A DNA stretch of 64,000 bases from NCBI RefSeq assembly GCF_021432765.1, contig NZ_CP058908.1, forward strand, positions 2,752,001 to 2,816,000. Reading direction: 5' to 3'. A program made the translations under genes and the position numbers. Source of the stretch: Pseudomonas phenolilytica (lineage in GTDB: Bacteria > Pseudomonadota > Gammaproteobacteria > Pseudomonadales > Pseudomonadaceae). The notes beneath the pieces are model-generated. The model was given only the letters and a program-made list of their open reading frames with translations, was not told where the DNA came from and ran no database searches. This document shows, one piece after another, positions 38,668 through 49,929 of this stretch (position 1 is the first letter of the stretch; the number at the start of each line of letters is the position of its first letter).

Positions 38668-39195
38668 TCAACAATCAAGCCTGTTGCTCACGCTCGGGGC
38701 GTGCCAGGTCAACTCGAAATGGGCTTGCGCATCGCGCATCCTGACGAACCCGAGGCGCTCGTAGAAACGCCGGGCCGGCACGTTCGTCCTGAGAACGCTG
38801 AGCTCGATGGGCATGCCCCGCGCGGCCGCCTTCGTCTGGAGCTTCTGTACGAGCCACGTCCCGATTCCCCGGCGTTGAAACTCTGGAAGCAGCGCCATGT
38901 TGCGCACGTACAGCCGCCCGGCTTGGCTCTTGACCTGCAGGTAGCCGGCAATGCCCGAGTCGGTCTCCACGACCCAGGTATTGGTTGTGGCCACCTCCTC
39001 GAGGAAGCTGGCTCGCTGCTGGCGTTCGTCCCAGCCCCAGATCCGGGCGATGTGCGGCAGAAATGCGGTCCGGTGGATCTCGAACAGGACCAGCTGATCA
39101 CGACATGTGGCTCGCCGGAGGCCAACGCGGTTTATTCGCCTGAGCGAGTGTGATGAGAATCCGGCATCCCACGGGGTGTCCATGAAGTAGCACAT
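38668..39195 (-). CDS. GNAT family N-acetyltransferase
   Basis: 175 residues. Acetyl-CoA-binding motif A is VRNMALLPEFQRRGIGTWLV, followed by NVPARRFYERLGFVRM. Start MCYFMDTPWDAG at 39195 is chosen because AGGA lies 9 bases upstream; a TTG 14 codons further up is less likely. A SoxR-type promoter lies about 70 bases upstream, suggesting oxidative or antibiotic-stress induction. Substrate unknown. Confidence 0.85.
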   Translation of the reverse strand: MCYFMDTPWDAGFSSHSLRRINRVGLRRATCRDQLVLFEIHRTAFLPHIARIWGWDERQQRASFLEEVATTNTWVVETDSGIAGYLQVKSQAGRLYVRNMALLPEFQRRGIGTWLVQKLQTKAAARGMPIELSVLRTNVPARRFYERLGFVRMRDAQAHFELTWHAPSVSNRLDC

Positions 39196-39267
39196 ATGCT
39201 TGTGTCCTGGTTCAGCGGCAGGTTGGGGGCGAGGCAACGAATAGGGTTGCCAAACCCGGCGCGAGCA

Positions 39268-39298
39268 ACTCTAGGACTTCAAGTCAAGTTAAGGTCAA
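39268..39298 (-). promoter_or_regulatory. SoxR-type promoter (19-bp spacer) upstream of the GNAT gene
   Basis: Minus strand TTGACC (39293-39298), an elongated 19-base spacer, then TAGAGT (39268-39273). Overlong spacers are typical of MerR-family activation. The overlapping CCTTAACTTGACTTGAAG agrees with the SoxR-box consensus CCTCAAGTTAACTTGAGG at 14 of 18 positions. soxR lies 1.5 kb downstream on the same strand. Confidence 0.65.
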
Positions 39299-39420
39299 GG
39301 GATGATTACAAGCGGGCAGGAGACGTGCCCCCTTTACTTTCGTGCTGGCCGGAAACCCAACCAAACGGTGGTTCGCTTGTCAGTTCCTTTGCCCCCATAA
39401 GCGATCGGCAAGGAGTCGAC

Positions 39421-40476
39421 ATGAACAAGAGCTCATTTCTACTGGCCGGGATTTGCGCATTGGCGCTGGTTGGCAGCGCCAATGCGCAGGAGAAACCGAC
39501 GGTCCAGTTCATTGCCACCGGTGGAACGATCGCGATGAAGATCGACCCGGTCAAGAAAGCGCCGGTGCCCGCCATATCAGGTGATGATCTGCTTGCCACG
39601 GTGCCGGAAGTGGCCGAGTTCGCGAACATTGAAGTCGACAACCTATCGAACGTGCCGTCGGACTACATGGATCCGCCGCGCTGGATCGAACTCTCCAAGG
39701 CAGTGAACACCGCGCTCGAGCGACCAGAGGTATCGGGCGTAATTGTCTCGCACGGCACCGACACGCTGGAGGAAACGGCTTTCTGGCTCGACCTGACCGT
39801 CGAGTCCGACAAGCCGGTCGTCGTCATCGGGGCACAGCGCAACGCTTCCTCTTCTGACTTCGACGGCCCGCGCAATCTGCTGAACGCAGTGCGTATTGCT
39901 GTCGATGATCAGGCGAAGGGCAAAGGGGTCCTGCTGGCCATGAACAACCAGATCAATGCTGCGCGTCATGTGACCAAGACCCATACGGCAAACGTGGAGA
40001 CATTCCAGTCCGGTGATTACGGTTTTCTCGGGGAGGTCTATCCCGATCGTGTGATCTTCGCGAGAGAGCCGTTGCGCCGACAGCACATCGAGATCAAGAC
40101 CGACGCCATGCCCAGGGTCGATATCGTCGCTATGTATGGCGGCGCCGATGGCAGCCTGCTTCGCAGCGCGGTCGACCAGGGTGCGAAGGGGATCGTGGTC
40201 CAGGCGCTGGGCATGGGTAACATAAACCAGCCGATGTTCGAGGCCGTCAAGTACGCGCTGGGCAAGCAGGTGCCCGTCGTGATCTCGACGCGCGTGTACA
40301 ACGGTCGAGTCATGGCCAACTACGGCTTCGAGGGCGGCGGCAAAACGACCGCGGATGCAGGTGCCGTCATGGCAGGCAATCTAAGCCCACAGAAGGCGCG
40401 GATTCTGCTCATGCTGCTTCTGCAGGACGGGAAGACGGGGCAGGGCGAGCTGCAGGCCGGGTTTGACGCGATGTGA
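39421..40476 (+). CDS. Periplasmic type II asparaginase/glutaminase-asparaginase
   Basis: 351 residues. Signal peptide (MNKSSFLLAGICALALVGSANAQ), then the two active-site signatures: FIATGGTIAMK with the first Thr nucleophile, and SHGTDTLEETAFWL with the second Thr. Hydrolyses asparagine and probably glutamine; the sequence resembles the Pseudomonas glutaminase-asparaginase (AnsB/PGA) type. Start 39421 follows AAGGAGTCGAC. A longer frame upstream is not coding-like. Divergent from the GNAT gene. Confidence 0.92.
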   Translation: MNKSSFLLAGICALALVGSANAQEKPTVQFIATGGTIAMKIDPVKKAPVPAISGDDLLATVPEVAEFANIEVDNLSNVPSDYMDPPRWIELSKAVNTALERPEVSGVIVSHGTDTLEETAFWLDLTVESDKPVVVIGAQRNASSSDFDGPRNLLNAVRIAVDDQAKGKGVLLAMNNQINAARHVTKTHTANVETFQSGDYGFLGEVYPDRVIFAREPLRRQHIEIKTDAMPRVDIVAMYGGADGSLLRSAVDQGAKGIVVQALGMGNINQPMFEAVKYALGKQVPVVISTRVYNGRVMANYGFEGGGKTTADAGAVMAGNLSPQKARILLMLLLQDGKTGQGELQAGFDAM

Positions 40477-40480
40477 AGCG

Positions 40481-40535
40481 GCAGCGTCGCGGCGTGGCGC
40501 TGGACCGACATCCAGCGCCACGCCGCGCTTGCTGC
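40481..40535. terminator. Long hairpin between convergent asparaginase and zigA genes
   Basis: Perfect inverted repeat of 17 bp (40488-40504 with 40511-40527) around a 6-base loop, GC-rich (core GGCGTGGCGCTGG), extended by GCAGC/GCTGC outside a small bulge. Lies between two convergent stop codons, so it probably ends transcription from both sides, although it lacks long T runs. Confidence 0.6.
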
Positions 40536-40574
40536 TAGAGCGACAGGTAAAAAAAGCGCAACCGGTAACCCGCG

Positions 40575-41780
40575 TCAGGCCGCTTCCTCGGTCCATGCGC
40601 CGAAGGGGTCTGGTAGCTGTTGCCACGCCTCGGGACCGGCCGCCATCTCGACATCGTTGAGCAGGCAGGCATCCAGTTCGATGCGCAAACGGTCGAAGTC
40701 GATGTTCTGGCCGATGAAAACCAACTCCTGGCGGCAATCGCCAACCTCGACGTCCCACTTGGCCATCAGCGCGCGTCGTTCGTCTCTATCCTGAGGCCAT
40801 TGGGCCTTCGGTACGAATCTCCACCATTGCCCGGCATGGCCATGGCGCATCAGGCCGCCGGCCTGCGACCAGCTGCCGGCGTCTTGGTACCGACTGGCCA
40901 GCCAGAAATAGCCCTTGGAGCGCAGCAGGCGGCCATTGGTCCATTCTCGACCGAGGAAGCTGAAGAAGCGTTCGGGATGGAAAGGCCGCCGTGCCCGATA
41001 GACTGTCGAGGCGATGCCGTATTCCTCAGTCTCCGGCAGATGCTCGCCGCGTAGCTCCTTGAGCCAGCCGGGCGCCCGGGCGGCGCGTTCGAAGTCGAAG
41101 CGGCCGGTGTTCAAGATCCTCGGCAGCGGTGCCTGACCCATCACCATCGGCAGAATCTCGGCCTCGGTGTTTAGCCCGCGCAGAATGGCGGTCAGCTCCT
41201 CCCGCTCGGCCCTGGTGATCAGATCGATCTTGCTGATCAGGATGACATCGGCGAACTCCACCTGCTCGATCAGCAGGTCCGTTATTGCCCGCTCGTCTTC
41301 CTCCCCCAGTGTTTCGCCACGGCTGGCGAGGCTCTCGGCATCGTGAAAGTCGCGTAGGAAGTTCACCCCGTCGACCACGGTCACCAGGGTGTCCAGGCGC
41401 GCCAGGTCGGACAGGCTCTGTCCTTGTTCGTCGCGGAAGGTAAAGGTTTCGGCCACCGGCAGCGGTTCGCTGATACCGGTGGATTCGATCAGCAGATAAT
41501 CGAAGCGGCCGTCGCGCGCCAGCCGGGCCACTTCCTCCAGCAGGTCTTCGCGCAGCGTGCAGCAGATGCAGCCATTGCTCATCTCGACCAGCTTCTCGTC
41601 GGCGCGGTTGAGGCTGACGTTACGCTGCACCTCGCTGCCATCGATGTTGATTTCACTCATGTCATTGACGATCAGCGCCACGCGCAGGCCGTCACGGTTC
41701 TTCAGCACATGGTTGAGCAGCGTGCTCTTGCCGGCACCTAGAAAGCCGGACAGCACGGTCACCGGGAGTCGGTTATCCAT
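40575..41780 (-). CDS. zigA: Zinc-responsive COG0523 GTPase (ZigA/YeiR-like metallochaperone)
   Basis: 401 residues. P-loop [10 protein letters not shown] at residues 11-20, the metal-binding CxCC motif (NGCICCTL, Cys71/73/74), and the C-terminal CobW_C domain ([12 protein letters not shown]). Such GTPases, when Zur-controlled, are thought to deliver zinc to key enzymes under starvation. Start MDNRLPVTV at 41780 overlaps the dksA2 stop by 8 bases. The longer frame upstream lacks homology. Symbol chosen from context; specificity among COG0523 subfamilies is inferred. Confidence 0.88.
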   Translation of the reverse strand: MDNRLPVTVLSGFLGAGKSTLLNHVLKNRDGLRVALIVNDMSEINIDGSEVQRNVSLNRADEKLVEMSNGCICCTLREDLLEEVARLARDGRFDYLLIESTGISEPLPVAETFTFRDEQGQSLSDLARLDTLVTVVDGVNFLRDFHDAESLASRGETLGEEDERAITDLLIEQVEFADVILISKIDLITRAEREELTAILRGLNTEAEILPMVMGQAPLPRILNTGRFDFERAARAPGWLKELRGEHLPETEEYGIASTVYRARRPFHPERFFSFLGREWTNGRLLRSKGYFWLASRYQDAGSWSQAGGLMRHGHAGQWWRFVPKAQWPQDRDERRALMAKWDVEVGDCRQELVFIGQNIDFDRLRIELDACLLNDVEMAAGPEAWQQLPDPFGAWTEEAA

Positions 41781-42198
41781 TGAGGATTCCTCGCGCATCA
41801 AGGGTATGGCGTTCGCGTTGTTCCTGACGTTCCTTGGCCTCGATGCACAGGCTGGCAGTAGGGCGTAGCAGCAGCCGACGCAGCCCGATCGGCTCACCGG
41901 TTTCGCGACACCAGCCGTACTCGCCAAGGGCTAACCGTTCCAGCGCCTCGTCGATCTTGTCGAGCAGCTTCTTCGCCCGCTCCAGCAGTCGCAGCTGCCA
42001 CCGGCGCTGCTCCTCGGCACTCCCGAGATCGACCGGGTCGCTGTAAGACTCCTGCTCACGCAGTCGGCCGAATTCTTCCTCGATACGGTCCTGCAACTCG
42101 GTCCGCTGGTCGAGCAGGCGCTGGCGGAAAAATGCCTGCTGCACCTCGTTCATGTAGGCGTCGGCAGGCATGGCAAGCAGCTCGGTTTCGCTAATCAC
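41773..42198 (-). CDS. dksA2: DksA2, zinc-free DksA paralog
   Basis: 141 residues. Coiled-coil half followed by a degenerate zinc finger: Cys97-R-E-Thr100 and Cys118-I-E-Ala121 replace the usual two CxxC pairs, as known for the zinc-independent DksA2 of P. aeruginosa. The coiled-coil tip [11 protein letters not shown] is less canonical than in DksA (DPADRA). It would work with ppGpp on RNA polymerase when zinc is short. First gene after the second Zur box, translationally coupled to zigA. Confidence 0.9.
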   Translation of the reverse strand: MISETELLAMPADAYMNEVQQAFFRQRLLDQRTELQDRIEEEFGRLREQESYSDPVDLGSAEEQRRWQLRLLERAKKLLDKIDEALERLALGEYGWCRETGEPIGLRRLLLRPTASLCIEAKERQEQRERHTLDARGILNG

Positions 42199-42229
42199 GT
42201 TGGGTCTCGTCAGATGTTCTTACTGAAGT

Positions 42230-42244
42230 TGTTATAACATATCA
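42230..42244 (-). promoter_or_regulatory. Zur box upstream of dksA2-zigA
   Basis: Plus strand TGTTATAACATATCA, an imperfect dyad with half-site TGTTAT and its partner ATATCA, 32 bases upstream of the dksA2 start. It agrees with the perfect box at 36348 in the conserved half-site and spacing. Confidence 0.75.
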
Positions 42245-42292
42245 TTTCTTGCAATCCTATACCTCGTCCATGATCAATACGGGGGGCGGCAC

Positions 42293-42353
42293 GCAACGGC
42301 ATTTCGGTCGGTAAGAATGGCCTGTCACGCCGAGAGAGAATCCGTTCGCTGCG
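42293..42353 (+). pseudogene. Decayed tRNA-Asp-like remnant
   Basis: Sequence aligns with the intact tRNA-Asp at 29093-29169: the anticodon arm GGCCTGTCACGCCG is identical over 14 bases, TCGGT-AAGAAT matches the D-arm with a one-base gap, and CGCTGCG matches the 3' acceptor strand. The TpsiC arm and CCA are broken, so it cannot be a working tRNA. Same orientation as the intact copy. Confidence 0.65.
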
Positions 42354-42412
42354 ACGTGGCTTCCGCGTCGACGGTTATTCGCCTCGGTAGTGAGCCGCAC
42401 CATCCGGGCTGA

Positions 42413-44866
<2,454 letters not shown>

Positions 44867-45068
44867 CGCGGCCGGCAATGCCCGAGTGCGCGTCTTCATC
44901 AACGTCATCCGCGGTGGTGCCGTCGCGGGGCGTTTCGTTCTCGCCCTTGACATTAAAGAATTCGCCGCCTCGTCCGAAAAGCTGGGCAGGTGGACTCGCG
45001 TGTGGTTCCGAGTTCGCCGGTGTCGTACAGGTTGTCTGCGGGGCTTGCAAATTTTTTCAAACGCCTCC

Positions 45069-45095
45069 TAAAGCTCACCGAAACGACGCCGATAA
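45069..45095 (+). promoter_or_regulatory. FliA (sigma28) promoter of fliC
   Basis: TAAAGCTC, 11-base spacer, GCCGATAA: near-perfect sigma28 consensus, 100 bases upstream of fliC. The remaining ligA-fliC gap (from 44867) shows no gene. Confidence 0.9.
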
Positions 45096-45194
45096 GCTAA
45101 TCGAATGCGAACTCAATGGGTGCCTGGGCACAAGCCGGCCCGGAGTCGCAAGCTCAGGCAACCAAAGTAACTAGCGCCCTTGGAGGCAAACACC

Positions 45195-46691
45195 ATGGCT
45201 CTTACTGTCAATACCAACATCGCGTCGCTGAATACTCAGCGTAATCTCAGCAACTCTTCCAACGCGCTGGCCACCTCCATGCAGCGCCTGTCCACAGGTA
45301 GCCGTATCAACAGCGCCAAGGACGATGCTGCCGGCCTGCAGATTTCGAATCGTCTGACCAGTCAGGTGAATGGTCTTGGCGTTGCAGTGCGGAACGCTAA
45401 TGATGGGATTTCTTTGGCGCAAACAGCCGAAGGCGCCCTTCAGCAATCTACGAATATTCTGCAGCGTATGCGCGATCTGTCGCTCCAGTCGGCGAATGGT
45501 TCCAACTCCACTACCGAGCGCCAAGCCCTGAACGAAGAAGTTTCGTCGCTCAAGCAAGAGCTGAACCGAATCGCCGAAACTACCACTTTCGGTGGGCAAA
45601 AGCTGATTAACGGTGAGTTTGGTACCAAGCTCTTTCAGGTGGGTGCTCAGGCTAATGAAACAATCGGTGTTTCGCTGAACTCCGCAAGTGCAAACAGTAT
45701 CGGAGCAAATCGCTTCGATATGGCTGGCACCGGTTTGGGTGCGGTGGGGGCTGGAGCGACTGCCCCTGTTTCAACGATTGGTGGTGCAATTGCTTCTTTG
45801 AATATCACTGGCCCTGCCGGTTCAAAATCTACAGACAATATACCGGCAGGTTCTGCGGCGGCGGCAGCTTCCGCAATCAATCTCGTGACCGGAAGTACTG
45901 GTGTAACTGCTGACGCTAGAACAGGTGTTGAGCTCTCGGGGCTGAATATTGCGGGCACAGTGGCATTCAGTCTTACTGGAGATTCTGCCGGCGGGGCTGC
46001 CACGATTAGTGCGGTGATTGCGAATCCAGCTGACTTGCGTGATTTGGCTACCGCTATCAATGCGCAAAGTTCAAAGACCGGAATCTCGGCTACTCTGACC
46101 GCAAATAACTCGAAGATTGAGCTAATCAGTGAAAAGGGTGATGACATTGTCTTTGGTGGGTTCGGTAGCAGTACTGCAACCATGACGATGGACCTAAAAG
46201 GAATTGACTATGACGGTAACGTAACCAGCACTACTGATCAGCTCACCCAAGCTGCAGATGTTGCTGCTCGAATTACCGGCAATGTTCGTATGGAGAGTAG
46301 CGGATCATTCCAAGTACTTGGCGTAGGTGCTAACGTTGCGGGTTTGGCCGCTACTACTTCGGCATCATCCGCGCTGTCAACCGTGTCCTCGGTTGATATC
46401 AGCACGCAAAATGGCGCTCAAAGTGCAATTTCTGTTATTGATGCGGCGATCGCTGGAATTGATAAGAATCGAGCATCTCTCGGTGCGGTCCAGAATCGGT
46501 TCGACAACACCATCGCCAACCTGCAAAGCATCTCCGAGAACGTTTCCGCAGCTCGTGGCCGCATCCAGGACACTGACTTCGCCGCCGAAACCGCGAATCT
46601 GAGCAAGAACCAGATTCTGCAACAGGCTGGTACTGCGATCCTGGCCCAGGCCAAGCAGCTGCCGCAGGCCGTTCTCAGTCTACTGCAGTAA
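45195..46691 (+). CDS. fliC: Flagellin
   Basis: 498 residues. Conserved D0/D1 ends: N-terminal [19 protein letters not shown] and C-terminal [18 protein letters not shown]...[15 protein letters not shown]. The central D2/D3 part (about residues 150-430) is Ala/Gly/Ser/Thr-rich and its codons are visibly more AT-rich than the ends, as is common for the surface-exposed variable region. Start 45195 follows TGGAGG. Forms the polar filament; followed by a hairpin and flaG. Confidence 0.96.
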   Translation: MALTVNTNIASLNTQRNLSNSSNALATSMQRLSTGSRINSAKDDAAGLQISNRLTSQVNGLGVAVRNANDGISLAQTAEGALQQSTNILQRMRDLSLQSANGSNSTTERQALNEEVSSLKQELNRIAETTTFGGQKLINGEFGTKLFQVGAQANETIGVSLNSASANSIGANRFDMAGTGLGAVGAGATAPVSTIGGAIASLNITGPAGSKSTDNIPAGSAAAAASAINLVTGSTGVTADARTGVELSGLNIAGTVAFSLTGDSAGGAATISAVIANPADLRDLATAINAQSSKTGISATLTANNSKIELISEKGDDIVFGGFGSSTATMTMDLKGIDYDGNVTSTTDQLTQAADVAARITGNVRMESSGSFQVLGVGANVAGLAATTSASSALSTVSSVDISTQNGAQSAISVIDAAIAGIDKNRASLGAVQNRFDNTIANLQSISENVSAARGRIQDTDFAAETANLSKNQILQQAGTAILAQAKQLPQAVLSLLQ

Positions 46692-46702
46692 GCGAAGCTC
46701 AC

Positions 46703-46729
46703 CGATGGGGTGGTTATTCCACCTCATCG
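46703..46729 (+). terminator. Hairpin after fliC
   Basis: 11-bp stem CGATGGGGTGG/CCACCTCATCG (one G-T pair) with loop TTATT. No strong T run, so it may be a partial terminator or 3' stabiliser that sets fliC above flaG. Confidence 0.5.
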
Positions 46730-46748
46730 ATTCATTGAGAGGTGAATC

Positions 46749-47099
46749 ATGGACGTCGCAAGAGCAGCGAGTGCCACGCTTGCGTCATCCTCGTCGAGCA
46801 ACGCGATGCCCAGCTTTCGTCAGGAAGCTGGGCTTTATTCGTTGCAGGGCGAAGGTGGCTCTGGCAAGGCTCCACAGAAAGCAGATGTAAACGAAGCAGT
46901 AGAGCGCATTCGCACGCAGGTGCAGACCTTGCAGCGCGATTTGAACTTCAGCGTGGATGATTCCACCGGTCAGGTTGTGGTGCAGGTGCTGGATGGCGAC
47001 TCGGGCAAGGTGGTGCGGCAGATTCCGTCCGAGGATATCCTGCGCCTGGCAGAGCGTTTGGACGAGATGCGTAGCCTGTTGTTCGAGGCTAAGGCCTAA
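46749..47099 (+). CDS. flaG: FlaG family flagellar protein
   Basis: 116 residues. Flexible Ser-rich start, then the FlaG core (RIRTQVQTLQRDLNFSVDDSTGQVVVQVLDGDSGKVVRQIPSEDILRLAERLDEM). FlaG influences filament length in Pseudomonas. Preceded by GAGAGGTGAATC. Lies between fliC and fliD as expected. Confidence 0.93.
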   Translation: MDVARAASATLASSSSSNAMPSFRQEAGLYSLQGEGGSGKAPQKADVNEAVERIRTQVQTLQRDLNFSVDDSTGQVVVQVLDGDSGKVVRQIPSEDILRLAERLDEMRSLLFEAKA

Positions 47100-47100
47100 C

Positions 47101-47114
47101 GGCACGTTTCTTGT
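47101..47114 (+). promoter_or_regulatory. Candidate sigma54 promoter of fliD
   Basis: GGCACGTTTCTTGT resembles the RpoN consensus (TGGCACG-N4-TTGC) with mismatches at the first and last positions. In Pseudomonas fliD is an RpoN/FleQ target, which supports the assignment, but the -12 GC is GT here. Confidence 0.35.
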
Positions 47115-47164
47115 TTCGCAGCAGATCGAAAACGGTCGTGTGGTTTATTTGACGAGGTAAGGCT

Positions 47165-48613
47165 ATGGCAGGCGTATCAGGCATCGGTTCCGGTCTCGAC
47201 ATCGATAGTATCGTGGCGGGGATGGTCGCCGCCGAGCGGGCTCCTAAGGAAACCCAGCTTGCCAACCTCGAAAAAAAGACGACAACGCAGATAACGGCTG
47301 TTGGTGCGCTAAAGGGCGCAATCAGTGATTTCCAGACAGCGCTGGCTGCGCTGAACAAACCAGAGCTGTTCCAAGCGCGCTCGGCTACCTCCAGCAAGTC
47401 GGATCTCGTCGGCGTTACGGCGACAACCACCGCGGGAGCTGGCAGCTATCAACTGGAAGTCAAATCACTGGCGAGCAGCAGCAAGGTTGCACTGGCCGCG
47501 ATTCCCAATACGGCCGAAGCTCCCGCGCGTTTTACCAGTGGAACGTTCGAGGTCTCGCTTGGTGTGCCAGGCATCCCGCCCGCGCCAAACACCAAGGAAT
47601 CCTTTTCAGTCACGATTGACGAGAACAACAACACGCTCGCCGGTGTGCGTGATGCAATCAACACGGCCGGGAAAGACATGAGTGTTAGCGCCACCATCGT
47701 CACGGACGAGTATGGCTCTCGACTGGTGCTGAGTAGCAGCAAAACTGGCGCAGGGCGCGATATTACCGTCACTGCAACCGGGGCAGGCGAACCTGGGCTC
47801 ATAGGTCTTTCCGCATTGAACTTCACCGGTACCTCAGGCACCGGCAAAGATGGTCGCGTACTGACCTCGGCACAGAGTGCTGAATTGTATGTCGACGGTT
47901 TGAAGGTGATCAGCGAGACCAACAAAGTCGATGGTGCCATTGAGGGCATCACGCTCGATCTTAAGGCCAAAACCGTTGCAAACGAACCGCTGACCATCGC
48001 GGTAGCGGAAGACAAGGCGGGTGTTAAAAAGCAGATCCAGTCCTTTGTCGACAGCTATAACAAGCTGATCGGTGTGATTAACGCGCAGACCAAGGTCACA
48101 TCAGTAGGCGAGGGCAAGACGCCCGTAACAGGCGCATTGGTGGGCGATGCCACGGCGCGCACCTTGCTCAACACGATTCGCAACGAGCTGGTTAACGTGC
48201 AGGGTGATGGTGCACTGCGAGCGCTGACCGATATTGGTATCACCACACAGAAGGATGGCGCCCTCGCCATTGACAGCGCCAAGCTGGACAAGGCGATGGC
48301 CAGTAACTTCGGCGAATTGGCGGGTCTGTTCACGGGTGACAAGGGATTGGCTTCCAGACTCGACGCCAAGCTGAAGCCATACACCGAGACCGGCGGAATA
48401 CTCGAGCAACGCAACAAGGCAATGACTGAGACGATCACCAAAATTGATGATCAGAAGGAAGCTCTCACCCGTCGCCTCGCCTCACTGCAGGAGCGTCTGT
48501 ACAAGCAGTTCAATGCGATGGATCTGCTGGTGGGTCAGTTGTCCAATACGTCGTCGAGTTTGTTGGCTTCGCTGGAAAATCTGCCGTGGGCAGCGAATAA
48601 CTCGAAGAAGTAA
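47165..48613 (+). CDS. fliD: Flagellar filament cap protein
   Basis: 482 residues. N-terminus GVSGIGSGLDIDSIVAGMVAAERAP and C-terminal coiled coil (NKAMTETITKIDDQKEALTRRLASLQERLYKQFNAMDLLVGQL) are conserved FliD features; a central variable domain and the flagellin IN motif region (TLAGVRDAINTAGKDMSVSATIV) are present. Caps the filament and can act in mucin adhesion. Ends at a terminator. Confidence 0.95.
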   Translation: MAGVSGIGSGLDIDSIVAGMVAAERAPKETQLANLEKKTTTQITAVGALKGAISDFQTALAALNKPELFQARSATSSKSDLVGVTATTTAGAGSYQLEVKSLASSSKVALAAIPNTAEAPARFTSGTFEVSLGVPGIPPAPNTKESFSVTIDENNNTLAGVRDAINTAGKDMSVSATIVTDEYGSRLVLSSSKTGAGRDITVTATGAGEPGLIGLSALNFTGTSGTGKDGRVLTSAQSAELYVDGLKVISETNKVDGAIEGITLDLKAKTVANEPLTIAVAEDKAGVKKQIQSFVDSYNKLIGVINAQTKVTSVGEGKTPVTGALVGDATARTLLNTIRNELVNVQGDGALRALTDIGITTQKDGALAIDSAKLDKAMASNFGELAGLFTGDKGLASRLDAKLKPYTETGGILEQRNKAMTETITKIDDQKEALTRRLASLQERLYKQFNAMDLLVGQLSNTSSSLLASLENLPWAANNSKK

Positions 48614-48633
48614 GGGACTCCGCTTCAAGAAAA

Positions 48634-48656
48634 AAGCCGCCGCCAGGCGGTTTTTT
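48634..48656 (+). terminator. Rho-independent terminator after fliD
   Basis: 5-bp GC stem CCGCC/GGCGG, flanked by an A run and followed by TTTTTT. Confidence 0.75.
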
Positions 48657-48737
48657 GTTTTCAGAACAAACTCAAGTCCTGCGCTAGGCGACCGATAAGT
48701 AGGTATGTGAAATTGATGTGGTAAGAGGCTCATCCAG

Positions 48738-49115
48738 ATGAATGCTATGGCAGCAATGCGGCAATACCAGCAGGTCGGCGTAAAGGCGCAGGTTACCGAG
48801 GCCGATCCGCATCGTCTGATCCAAATGCTGATGCAGGGCGGGCTGGATCGTATAGCGCAGGCCAGGGGGGCTATGGAACGCGAGGCCTATGCTGAGAAAG
48901 GCGTGCTGATCGGCAAGGCGATCAACATCATCGGCGGGCTGCGCGACGTGCTGGACAAGGAGGCGGGTGGCGAACTGGCTACCAATCTCGAACGTCTGTA
49001 TGAGTACATGACGATGCGCCTGTTCGAAGCTAGCCGCCACAACGACGTAAGCAAGCTGGATGAGGTGGCGAAGCTGCTTGGTGAGGTCAAGTCCGGCTGG
49101 GACGGCATCGCCTGA
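48738..49115 (+). CDS. fliS: Flagellin export chaperone FliS
   Basis: 125 residues, four-helix bundle chaperone for flagellin. QYQQVGVKAQVTEADPHRLIQMLMQGGLDRIAQAR is the family core. Starts at ATG 48738. The fliS-fliT pair follows fliD as in other Pseudomonas. Confidence 0.93.
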   Translation: MNAMAAMRQYQQVGVKAQVTEADPHRLIQMLMQGGLDRIAQARGAMEREAYAEKGVLIGKAINIIGGLRDVLDKEAGGELATNLERLYEYMTMRLFEASRHNDVSKLDEVAKLLGEVKSGWDGIA

Positions 49116-49135
49116 ACATGCAGAAGGAGTTGCTG

Positions 49136-49432
49136 ATGCCCACTGCTGCACAGCGTTTTGAAGAGCTTGGTCGTGCACTGCGCGAGGCCCTGACGCGGCA
49201 AGAGTGGGATGCCATTGCCGAGCTTGATGCGCAGGTTAGCGCACTGCTTGGCGAAGCTGCGGCGGATGAGGCAGGGGTCGATCAGGTGTTGCGTCAGCAA
49301 CTAGAAGATCTGGTGCATCTGTATGCGCAATTGCAGCAGGATAGTCGCGCCGAACGGGAGCGGCTGGCATTGGAGCTGACACGTCTGAACCAGTCGAAGC
49401 AGGCCGCGAGCGCCTATAAGCCGCTCGACTGA
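49136..49432 (+). CDS. fliT: FliT-like flagellar chaperone
   Basis: 98 residues, mostly helical, cytoplasmic. Start MPTAAQRFEELG at 49136 is chosen because AGGAG lies 6 bases upstream; an ATG at 49118 has no such site. Weakly conserved family; assigned by position behind fliS, size and helical pattern (EWDAIAELDAQVSALL). Expected to hold FliD before export. I recall fleQ next in P. aeruginosa; here ppnP follows instead. Confidence 0.75.
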   Translation: MPTAAQRFEELGRALREALTRQEWDAIAELDAQVSALLGEAAADEAGVDQVLRQQLEDLVHLYAQLQQDSRAERERLALELTRLNQSKQAASAYKPLD

Positions 49433-49526
49433 TTCAAGCGCTAGCGCGGCTTGCACTCGCTTAGCGCCGGTTTGAAAAAGTTCACACCGAAGCTTGCATT
49501 TTCTCGCGGTGCCGACGTCTCTTCGC

Positions 49527-49808
49527 TTAACGATACTCGCAGAGGTATGCGGTGTCGGTGGCGACTTTCAGTTGGAACTTGCTGTTTGCGGGCACGGTGA
49601 ACTGAGTACCTGTGCCATAGGTTTCGTACTTCTCGCTGCCGGGTAACTTCACGTCCAGACTGCCGGTAATCACATGCATGATCTCCAGCTGGCTGGTTCC
49701 GAACTCATAGTTGCCCGCGGCCATGACGCCGATGGTGGCTGGACCTGCATCCATATCGAACGCGATGGATTTTACGGTGCCGTCGAAGTACTCGTTAACC
49801 TTGAACAT
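49527..49808 (-). CDS. ppnP: Pyrimidine/purine nucleoside phosphorylase
   Basis: 93 residues, DUF1255/YaiE cupin. [46 protein letters not shown] is the family core. The E. coli homologue cleaves several nucleosides to base and ribose-1-phosphate. Stand-alone gene. Confidence 0.9.
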   Translation of the reverse strand: MFKVNEYFDGTVKSIAFDMDAGPATIGVMAAGNYEFGTSQLEIMHVITGSLDVKLPGSEKYETYGTGTQFTVPANSKFQLKVATDTAYLCEYR

Positions 49809-49929
49809 GGCGATTACCTAAAGAGGGAAAAAGGCCGCTAGTATGCCGAAGCGGCCTACCGGCGTCATCTGCGAATGAGGTCTTGCCGGCTCTTCTCGGC
49901 TTGGTCTAGTGCGGCTGGGCTGCGTCAAT

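Noticed and set aside
29335..42353. Integrase, transposase or prophage genes that would prove a mobile island
   Set aside because: None found; only the tRNA remnant and gene content suggest past insertion.
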